Of a stretch of 31,931 bases of DNA, positions 18,315 through 25,637 are shown one piece after another. The notes below the pieces were generated by a model, which was given only the letters and a program-made list of their open reading frames with translations, had not been told where the DNA came from and made no database searches. Position numbers and translations under genes: made by a program. Origin of the DNA: Tritrichomonas foetus (lineage: Eukaryota; Parabasalia; Tritrichomonadida; Tritrichomonadidae); NCBI GenBank assembly GCA_001839685.1, contig MLAK01000582.1, positions 185,570-217,500 of the forward strand, in the 5' to 3' direction. How positions within the stretch are numbered: the first letter of the stretch is position 1; every line of letters begins with the position of its first letter.

Positions 18315-18908
18315 TTATTTACAACAAGATGATTTTTTCTGTGGTTTTGTTTCGCCCATAATTTCTTGTGCGAGCTTACTTGATTCCTCATGGATAACAC
18401 GAGTATCACGGCGCGCCATGGATGCTGCTGCCGCAAAAAGCTCATCTATTCCGATTTTCGCTTTTGCTGAGCATTCCATGAAAACCGCTCCAACAGACTC
18501 GGCAAATTTTTCACCTGCTTCTGTTGACACTTTTCTTTCAAGGTCAATTTTATTTCCGGCAATGATTAATGGCGGCATCACTTTTGTGTCTCGCTTTAAA
18601 TCTTCAACCCATTTCTTGAGTTTATGAAATGTGTCGGTCGCATCAACTGAGTAGACAAGGATTGCGATTTGCGCATCTCTGTAATACATCGGCGTGAGGG
18701 CCCTGAAACGTTCCTGTCCAGCCGTATCCCAAATTTTGAGTTTTACCTCTTCGTTGTCAACGATAACTTTCTTCATTGAAAAACAGGCGCCGATTGTTGA
18801 GGTCTGATCAGGGGCAAACTCACCTTGTGAAAAACAAGCAATGATGCTAGTTTTGCCAACAGTTGATTCACCGAGGAAAACTAATTTAATATCTGTTGCG
18901 AGCGTCAT
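18315..18908 (-). CDS. Rab GTPase, Rab5/Rab21/Rab22-like
   Basis: The 197-residue product starts at the ATG at 18908, which has an Inr 21 nt upstream. The motifs are GESTVGKTS (P-loop), TIGACF (switch I; the Rab5 subgroup typically has TIGA-aromatic), WDTAGQERF, GNKIDL and ECSAK. MYYRDAQIAILVYSV also fits the Rab5 group, which controls early endosome fusion and uptake. The tail KKSSCCK carries a Cys pair one residue from the end, an unusual arrangement compared with the common CC, CXC or CCXX forms. The gene lies on the same strand as the Rab at 16026-16640 and the LRR-kinase, but spacers of several hundred bases separate them. Confidence 0.94.
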   Translation of the reverse strand: MTLATDIKLVFLGESTVGKTSIIACFSQGEFAPDQTSTIGACFSMKKVIVDNEEVKLKIWDTAGQERFRALTPMYYRDAQIAILVYSVDATDTFHKLKKWVEDLKRDTKVMPPLIIAGNKIDLERKVSTEAGEKFAESVGAVFMECSAKAKIGIDELFAAAASMARRDTRVIHEESSKLAQEIMGETKPQKKSSCCK

Positions 18909-19300
18909 TTTGGTGTATTATTGGTGTGTGATTTTGGATGTAATTATGAAAGACGATTATAATGGTGAATTAAGCAAACAAAGCTCATGAAATACAATGT
19001 TTTTTGACAACTCATTCATTTTGATTGTATTGTTTATGAGATTATTCAATATTTGTTATTCAATATTCAATGAATCAAACAATATTGAATGAAATTCAGA
19101 GAATATTAGTCAGCAAATCAATAAGAATTTTATCTTCTCTATTCCAGGTAATTATCACGATTATTAATAATAATATAGCATAGGTCAGATTGTATTAAGC
19201 TTGTTCAATCAAGTAAATATGATTTCAAGGAAATTGACAAAAATCACAATCCTAAACAATTCACTTTTATTTAATTAATGTCTATTCAAACAACAATTTT
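18909..19300. other. Spacer with ATTCAATATT direct and inverted repeats
   Basis: AT-rich spacer upstream of the Rab5-like gene and downstream of the LRR-kinase. ATTCAATATT occurs at 19044-19053 and 19058-19067, with its complement AATATTGAAT at 19081-19090, so the stretch can form a small hairpin. No gene is seen. Confidence 0.5.
18922..18931 (-). promoter_or_regulatory. Putative initiator (Inr) of the Rab5-like gene
   Basis: Read on the minus strand the site is TCACACACCA, matching TCA-Y-W. The presumed start is the A at 18929, giving a 21-nt leader. Confidence 0.5.
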
Positions 19301-21745
19301 TTAATACAAAACATCATTCAAGTGCTCTTTAAATTCAATGTGGTTGATACGATTTGTAATTGAATTAATATCAATATTCGGAAGAAGCGAATAATTATTT
19401 GATTTCAATGTTTCTAATATCAAGGAAAATGTTGGTCGATTTTTAGGATCAATTGAACAACAATCCTCAATCATTCTTCTTCCAAAACGTGGAATAGTAT
19501 TTGGAATTGGAAACATTTTTCCAGTTAAAACATCAAGCATTTTAAAGGGAGGCACTTTTCCATTCGTCAGAATAAAATACATCAATATCCCAAAGGAGTA
19601 CTGATCAACTTTCATTGTGTATTCATCTTCATTAATTAATTCAGGAGCCATAAAGCCCAAAGTGCCAACTCCTTTTGTTAGTGACTCTTTAACTGATACG
19701 CTTTTGGCCAATCCAAAGTCGCCGATTCTCACATGATTATGTTTACTTAGTAATATGTTAGCTGGCTTTAAATCACGATGCATTGTATCTTGCACTTCGT
19801 GCAAATATCGCAATCCTAAAGAAATATCAACAATAGCTTGAACTTTTTCTGTGTTTGTGAGTTGAGTGATAGATTTGGCTAAATCTGTTGGATAATAATG
19901 CAGAATGATTGTAGGTGGTAAAGTTTTACCACCATGTGAAAAACCAATAATTTTGGATATACATGGATGTTGAACACTATACATTATTTCGCATTCCCGA
20001 ATAAAATTCTTTTGATCTTTAAATTGACTTGAATTTAAATGCTTAAATGCACACACAGTTGTCACCATTTCCCTTTTTTCTACTTTAAACACAGTCGATG
20101 TTGCACCGCGTTCTATCTCTTCAATAATATGATATTTGGACTCTTCAATATTGTAAAAGCTGATGTCTTTTTTATTTAATTCATATTTTTTATTGAGTTT
20201 GATAAAGGATTCGGTTAATTCTTTATTTTGAGCATTTAATTTATCGTTTTCTTTTTTAATTATACGAACTTCTTCTTTTAATGAAAGAATTTCCTTTTTA
20301 TAATTTGTAATCATTTTATTGCTTTCTTCTTGAGTTCTTAATGATTGAGTTAATTTCCGTTTATCATTTTTTAATTGTGCGATCTCAAATGAATATTCTT
20401 TAATTATCTGTTTATTTTCTTGTTGTAATGCGTGAATTTTTCGTTCATATTCGGCTATTTCAGATTTAGATGACTTGGAAACTTCAGATGGCCTTAAATC
20501 TTTGTGATTGGAACCATCATCCTTTGAATTAATAGTCATGTATGAAATTTTAGGTTGGGGTGATGCAGCTTTATGAGCTGAAGATAAAGAAGTTTGTGAT
20601 CTGATTTTATTCTTCTCGTTATGAAAAGTTCGTTTAGTCTCGTCATGAAATTTTTTAGTGACCATATCATCTTTTTTGGCAGTTTTAGTTTCTTTATTAT
20701 CAGTTTTAGCGTCTTTCTTATCAGTTTTAGCATCTTTCTTACCAGTTTTAGCACCTTTCTTATCAGTTTTATCTTTTGTTTTATCAGCATTAAAAATTTT
20801 CATATGTGTTTTTTCTTTTGGCAATGATTTTCGGCGAATTTTAGTATGGAAGTCAGTTTTGGAAATAGTATCAAAAGAAACAGGTTTTATGTATTCGATA
20901 GAAATGCCCTGAACACCTTCTCCTGCTACAATTGCACCTTCTGGAACGCATAACACGAAATTGTCTGCAACTTTTTTGAAAGCGTCTGCACCAATGGTAA
21001 TATTTGCTGCCTTTGGGAATGACACACATTTTAAACTATCACAAAAATTGAAGCACCAATTTCCAATGTTTAGGGTTTTTGCTTCACACTCAAAAAACTC
21101 TAGGTGACTCCATGAAAAAGCTTCAATATTTATTCGTGTAACACTTGAAGGAAGCGATAGATGTGTTAAATTATCGCATCCATAAAATGCAGATTTGTCT
21201 ATTGTTTCTAATTCAGAATCCTTTTCAAATTCGATAGTATTTATATGAGAATTATAAAAAGCACTTGGAAAAATTAGTTTGACTGTTGTTGGGATTTTAA
21301 CTTTTGGGATGGTTCTTGAGGCAAAATATAAAATAGTCTGAGATTTATTCAAAAGCAAGCCATCCTGAAACATAAAATCTGGATTTTTTGGTACCACATT
21401 AATATCTACTAAACTATTAGCATTTTCACACCACCTTTCTTCAAATTTTGTGAATTTTGATGGGATTGTCAATGTTATCAGTGATGATTCAGAAAAAGCA
21501 AAATTGCCAAAATATCGAATTTCAGAGTCAGGTACAAATGAGAGAGATTTTATTTTTTTGTTTCCATCAAATGCATGTTCACCTATAGAGTCAATCAAAT
21601 ATTTTTTTGATTCAAAAAATACTGATTGAGGAATAACAACATTACCTGATGCTTCGTTCGACTTGATAACCATTGCACTCTGGTTCAAAATATCAATTTC
21701 TACATTTATTCCATTATCCAGTGTTATTTTATGGAAGTTTATCAT
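19301..21745 (-). CDS. BspA-type LRR / coiled-coil / TKL-like protein kinase fusion
   Basis: The product is 814 residues. Residues about 40-290 hold LRR_5 (BspA/TpLRR) repeats, seen in units like IGEHAFDGNKKIKSLSF, IDKSAFYGCDNLTHLSL and IGADAFKK. Residues about 320-355 are a Lys-rich 7-residue repeat (DAKTDKK type). Residues about 425-535 form a Lys/Glu/Leu coiled coil. The kinase domain runs from about 541 to 780: ERGATSTVF loop (the first Gly of GxGxxG is Glu), Lys in CAFKHL, HRDLKPAN, DFGLAK, GTLGFMAPE. GTLGFMAPE and the Arg of KNRPTF suggest a TKL-like active kinase. There is no signal peptide or membrane segment, so the LRRs are probably cytosolic, unlike surface BspA proteins. The stop is followed by AAAA (TAAA). 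An Inr could not be assigned with confidence. The role is likely signalling, with the LRR as a docking or sensing module; the ligand is unknown. Confidence 0.92.
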   Translation of the reverse strand: MINFHKITLDNGINVEIDILNQSAMVIKSNEASGNVVIPQSVFFESKKYLIDSIGEHAFDGNKKIKSLSFVPDSEIRYFGNFAFSESSLITLTIPSKFTKFEERWCENANSLVDINVVPKNPDFMFQDGLLLNKSQTILYFASRTIPKVKIPTTVKLIFPSAFYNSHINTIEFEKDSELETIDKSAFYGCDNLTHLSLPSSVTRINIEAFSWSHLEFFECEAKTLNIGNWCFNFCDSLKCVSFPKAANITIGADAFKKVADNFVLCVPEGAIVAGEGVQGISIEYIKPVSFDTISKTDFHTKIRRKSLPKEKTHMKIFNADKTKDKTDKKGAKTGKKDAKTDKKDAKTDNKETKTAKKDDMVTKKFHDETKRTFHNEKNKIRSQTSLSSAHKAASPQPKISYMTINSKDDGSNHKDLRPSEVSKSSKSEIAEYERKIHALQQENKQIIKEYSFEIAQLKNDKRKLTQSLRTQEESNKMITNYKKEILSLKEEVRIIKKENDKLNAQNKELTESFIKLNKKYELNKKDISFYNIEESKYHIIEEIERGATSTVFKVEKREMVTTVCAFKHLNSSQFKDQKNFIRECEIMYSVQHPCISKIIGFSHGGKTLPPTIILHYYPTDLAKSITQLTNTEKVQAIVDISLGLRYLHEVQDTMHRDLKPANILLSKHNHVRIGDFGLAKSVSVKESLTKGVGTLGFMAPELINEDEYTMKVDQYSFGILMYFILTNGKVPPFKMLDVLTGKMFPIPNTIPRFGRRMIEDCCSIDPKNRPTFSLILETLKSNNYSLLPNIDINSITNRINHIEFKEHLNDVLY
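20679..20783 (-). repeat. In-gene tandem repeat, 21-base units (7 residues)
   Basis: Five adjacent 21-base units, three of them nearly identical, code for variants of the heptapeptide DAKTDKK within the LRR-kinase gene. The flanking units are more diverged. Since the unit is a multiple of three, copy changes keep the frame and would only alter linker length between LRR and kinase. Confidence 0.85.
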
Positions 21746-22156
21746 GATAAAAACACCTTCGATGTTGGTGAAAAAAAAAGAGTATTTTTTTTATATCAAA
21801 AGTCATGCTATTCGATTCACAATCATCAACGTAAATGATTAATAATTTTCTCATCGATGAAATTCGACTTGGAAGTCTTGAGAATATAAATATCTATGCA
21901 GATAGAAAGGGTGGATCAGCACTAATCTCAAAAAACTGCATGTAAAATCGATTTTATTTTTATTTTTATCGACTGAATAATTTCAATCGATTTTAGAATT
22001 GTTTAGAATTTACTATTATTATTTTGAATATACACCTTTTCAATATTACCAATATTTTTATTCAATATTACCAATATTTTTATTCAATATATTCACTGAG
22101 AAGATCACAAACTCACAAAGTGTTTCTGACGTCAAAATTTTTAATTTTTAACAATA
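21746..22156. other. Divergent promoter region between LRR-kinase and Cys-rich membrane protein
   Basis: A 411-base stretch shared by two genes that point away from each other. It contains a 22-base tandem repeat (22039-22091). Near the plus-strand gene there are three TCAC[AT] Inr-like sites, 40-70 bases before its ATG. No gene is seen inside. Confidence 0.5.
22039..22091. repeat. 22-base tandem repeat, about 2.4 copies
   Basis: The unit TTCAATATTACCAATATTTT plus TA occurs at 22039-22060 and 22061-22082, followed by a partial third copy. It lies within the divergent promoter region. It may be neutral satellite sequence or a duplicated binding site. Confidence 0.85.
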
Positions 22157-23074
22157 ATGGATCGTAATGACTATCCAGAATATTATCCACCACTTTCGAA
22201 TGTTGTACCATCGCCATATGCAAACCCAATAAATACGAATGATCCAGCACACATCCAATCTAACGCTGCTTTCGATGACTATAATTTTGATGCTGATTCG
22301 CCTTACACTAATCCATACGCTACGCCATATTGCGCGCAAGAGAATGGATACATTCCTCCGCTATATAATCAAACCAATCAGAAATATGTTGATAACAAAT
22401 ATCAAATCAATTATGAAAGTGCCGATTCCGAAAATGAATCTCGTGGTGATCGTTCAGACTTATCAAACAATGGCGACCCTGCTAGCAAAAAGCGAAATAA
22501 GCATTCTTCTCACAAATCATCATCCAAAAAGCAATCAAGCAATAATTCTGCCCACAATCCTGATTTTTTATCTGCGCCAAACGATCCAAATATAGGAAGC
22601 CTTCCGCCAATCAATCCATCACCACCAATTTATCCTCCTCAAAATTATCCTCTTTCAAACGGTCAAACTGATCTTCCAAATCAGGACAGAGTTGCTCAAA
22701 TTGCTCCAAATGACCAGAGCATTGACAATGGGCGCCAAAATATTCCTAGTCATGAGCATATTTTGCCGCCAAACAGATATCCTGACCAGTCTCAAATGAG
22801 TGCTAATTTCTATCCACAGCCGCAATACATTTATGACCCTGAATCTCCAGCACAAGACTGTGATAATGGAAGCAGGAGAAACAGGCGAAGAAGAAGCTCA
22901 AATGCAAATGACATCGAAGAAATTAGAAATGAAGACGAAAGCAGCAACGATGCGCCACCTACGTGTCTTCGTTGTTGTGTTACTTGCTGTGCCGGATATT
23001 GTATTTGCTACCTTGTAATTTTTGTGATTTTCATGTTTGGCGGAATCATTGGTGGAGTCATGGGAACAAGCTGA
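22157..23074 (+). CDS. Disordered protein with Cys-rich C-terminal membrane segment
   Basis: The 305-residue product starts at the ATG at 22157. Residues 1 to about 265 are low complexity: Asn, Pro, Tyr, Ser and Gln rich, with basic patches near 110-135 and 240-247 (RRNRRRRSS) and an acidic stretch after it. The end is sharply different: PPTCLRCCVTCCAGYCICYL followed by a hydrophobic run and FGGIIGGVMGTS. This gives seven Cys (270-284) at the start of one membrane segment with GxxxG-like packing. There is no signal peptide, so the protein is probably tail-anchored with the long part in the cytosol, and the Cys are candidates for S-acylation. The layout recalls CYSTM-module proteins, but those are usually much shorter, so the link is only a suggestion. 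It could also be a trafficking or contact-site tether. Confidence 0.8.
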   Translation: MDRNDYPEYYPPLSNVVPSPYANPINTNDPAHIQSNAAFDDYNFDADSPYTNPYATPYCAQENGYIPPLYNQTNQKYVDNKYQINYESADSENESRGDRSDLSNNGDPASKKRNKHSSHKSSSKKQSSNNSAHNPDFLSAPNDPNIGSLPPINPSPPIYPPQNYPLSNGQTDLPNQDRVAQIAPNDQSIDNGRQNIPSHEHILPPNRYPDQSQMSANFYPQPQYIYDPESPAQDCDNGSRRNRRRRSSNANDIEEIRNEDESSNDAPPTCLRCCVTCCAGYCICYLVIFVIFMFGGIIGGVMGTS

Positions 23075-23548
23075 ATTTGATGTAGTTGATTATTTTTATC
23101 GTTTGTCCTTTTTTTGGCATACATTCATCCAAAATCTGCATACTAATTGGCATTCATCAATGTATATCATAAGAATGTTGATCCCATGTTGGTGTTGAAT
23201 ACTATCAATATATTTATATTTTAATGTTATGGTAAATTTCTTTTTAATACTATTTTAGTTGTGATGGTATTTCCATCACAATATGTGAATATATAAAAAG
23301 CGGTATAGTAAACTAATCTCAAAAAAAAGTCTAATGTCTTTATTATTTATGATCTATATATAAATATAGATATCTTTATCAAAGATTGTTGAAACTTCGA
23401 CATATTTTTCACAGAGTCACAAAAAAGTGAAGGTGAAAATCTGACGATGATGGTGAATAAATTGAATGTAACGTACAGAAAGTAATTTGAGAGGGATTCT
23501 ATTCCCTGCCGTTTAGTTTTGGAGATTCTAGAATTCGGCAGAACGATA
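23075..23548. other. Intergenic region before the BRCT gene
   Basis: AT-rich spacer without a supported gene. AACGATA (23542-23548) directly touches the BRCT gene's ATG and resembles a trichomonad Myb recognition element. No TCA-Y-W initiator is found close to that start. Confidence 0.45.
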
Positions 23549-24988
23549 ATGCGCTCTGTTTTTTTATCTTCCAGCATTTGCTCGAAGAAAAAAGAAGAGA
23601 CAGAACAAATAATTCAATCATTCGGTGGGCGAGTCATAAAAAATGGTGAACCACACAATTTAAAAATAATATCTGACCATGAACTTCCTGGGCCAATATC
23701 AACTCGAATTCCAACTATCACAGTATTTTGTTTGAAGTGTATGTTCGCAAAGCAAATTGACCCATTTGATTTTTCATATAAAAACGGATTTTTGAGAAAT
23801 TTGTTTTTACTTAATCAATCATTTATGTTTTATGACGTTTGTGATGAGAATAAAGCGCTATATACGAGTTTAGTAGAATCAATGGGAGGAATAATGAAAT
23901 CTGAAAAAGCAGATTTTTGTTTAACTGAGAAAAAAGAAAAACTTCCAATTAAATCTCTTGTTTCTATTGGTTGGATCTTTGCATTACAATATTCATTTGA
24001 ATATATGAAACCTGATCGTTTTTCACTTTATCAAGGAAATAATTCCTCTTCTCAAATGAAGATGAGACCAAGTTCATTATCACAAAGAACACCAATACTT
24101 GGTCAACTTGATCTGGTTTTAATGGACTCACATTCACAAAACATTCCAAGAGCATCACAACACCAAACAAAGCCAAAAATCTCAATACTACAAAAAACTG
24201 ATTCTAAACTAAAGTCACAAAAATTGAATCATATAAGGAAAACTGGAAAGACACCTATTTTAAATGGAAAGCTTATGATTGTTTATGATAATGATGAAAA
24301 AGAAAATCAAACGCCAAGATATTCATTTAAATATTCTCATTCAATTGAAAATGTTAAATCCCAAATCAATACAATCCCTAAAATCGATGAAAAATATAAG
24401 CAACCGAAAACTCCAATAACTATAACTCAGAATTTACATCAATCTTCTTTTGAAGTCAACATAAAACATGAAAATATTCAATGTAATTCAATTTCATCTC
24501 AAACAAATAGATTTCCTAAAAGTGATGATCATCTTTCACCAATTAATTTAAATAAAACTGATGGCAAGCAATGTTCGGAATTTCGAAACATTGATAAGAA
24601 TATTAATATTTTATCTCGAAAAGAAAATCCTAGTCCAAGAAAATCTCAAAGAAATAATATTGATATTGATGAATTAAGTGACAACTTTGATATTCCATTT
24701 ATGTGCCCTTCTCCTGAAGGCGGTCCGCTAAATCAAGTTGATGTAACAGAAGTTAAAAATGCAGCGAATCTTATCATGAGAAATTCCTCTATTAAAAATA
24801 AACCTAAGATTCAGTCAGTGAATAATCAAAAGAAAATAGCTTATGAAGAGTTAAACGAATTTAGTCAAGTTTTTACTCATGATGATGCATCTGAAGAAAA
24901 AGAAGTGCGATATGACATGGCTCCTAGAAAAATTATTGAATCGTCATTTAGTGCATCACAAGATCCTTTCTTGTTGCAATTGCTGTAA
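23549..24988 (+). CDS. BRCT-domain protein, probable DNA-damage or replication factor
   Basis: The 479-residue product starts at the ATG at 23549; the open frame also extends back to a TTG at 23519. Residues 1 to about 75 and 91 to 155 look like two BRCT modules. Each has a GG turn after its first helix (26-27 and 113-114), and the second has the hallmark Trp (142) in SIGWIFALQY. BRCT pairs bind phosphopeptides in checkpoint and replication proteins. The remaining ~320 residues are disordered and rich in Ser, Asn, Lys and Gln. They carry several SP/TP sites (RTPIL, KTPIL, QTPRY, KTPIT, PSPRK, PSPEGG) that suggest control by proline-directed kinases such as CDKs. No catalytic domain is present. 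The BRCT call rests on pattern recognition and should be tested with a profile. Confidence 0.75.
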   Translation: MRSVFLSSSICSKKKEETEQIIQSFGGRVIKNGEPHNLKIISDHELPGPISTRIPTITVFCLKCMFAKQIDPFDFSYKNGFLRNLFLLNQSFMFYDVCDENKALYTSLVESMGGIMKSEKADFCLTEKKEKLPIKSLVSIGWIFALQYSFEYMKPDRFSLYQGNNSSSQMKMRPSSLSQRTPILGQLDLVLMDSHSQNIPRASQHQTKPKISILQKTDSKLKSQKLNHIRKTGKTPILNGKLMIVYDNDEKENQTPRYSFKYSHSIENVKSQINTIPKIDEKYKQPKTPITITQNLHQSSFEVNIKHENIQCNSISSQTNRFPKSDDHLSPINLNKTDGKQCSEFRNIDKNINILSRKENPSPRKSQRNNIDIDELSDNFDIPFMCPSPEGGPLNQVDVTEVKNAANLIMRNSSIKNKPKIQSVNNQKKIAYEELNEFSQVFTHDDASEEKEVRYDMAPRKIIESSFSASQDPFLLQLL

Positions 24989-25637
24989 CCATCGTATATT
25001 TCATATTATTTTTAATTTGTAAGAAGTTAATGAATCTGTGAGATTGTTTCATTCTCTTCGTATTAATTATCTTGTTTAGTAAATTTCAATTAATATTTTA
25101 TATCGAGATTGATATTTCGAAATTAATCTATATTATTTCTTCTTCAATCAGATAACTGGATTAAAATTTGCAAAGAGAGAAGTAATGAGATGGAAATGAT
25201 GTTTTATGTGAATTGGCAAACTAGGTGAAAAATCCATTTGGAAATTTTTTTCGAAGGCTATTGCAAAAGTTAGTTTGAGAGGATTGGGATAAAGAATTCT
25301 ATGTTTGTGAGTGTTTCCTCTTATCTATCTGTTTCTATTTGGAAATGTGTGGAATTCAAGTCAATTGTAAGGAGAAAAGATAACCATTTTTTGTCAAAAA
25401 TCATTCTTTTTTGGTGAAATTTTTACGAATATGCCAAATAACAAATGACATTATTACTTCAGAAAGATTGAAATACTTTATTAGATTCAATGAATGACAC
25501 CTCACTCTCATTGAAATTCTTTCAAATAATTTGTAAGTAAATTGAATGTATACCTTTTCAATCCTCGTCAAAAAAATTTTTATCTTCACAAAAAACAAAA
25601 CCAAATTCTATCGTGTGAATCACATCATTTATTCATT
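24989..25637. other. Intergenic region before the VWA gene
   Basis: AT-rich spacer with no supported gene. It includes the in-frame extension of the VWA open frame (25542-25637), which I treat as 5' non-coding because the Inr lies at its end. Confidence 0.5.
25625..25635 (+). promoter_or_regulatory. Putative initiator (Inr) of the VWA gene
   Basis: TCATTTATTCA is close to the extended Trichomonas vaginalis initiator consensus TCAYTWYTCA, allowing one extra base. The presumed first base is the A at 25627, 11 nt before the ATG at 25638. Confidence 0.65.
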
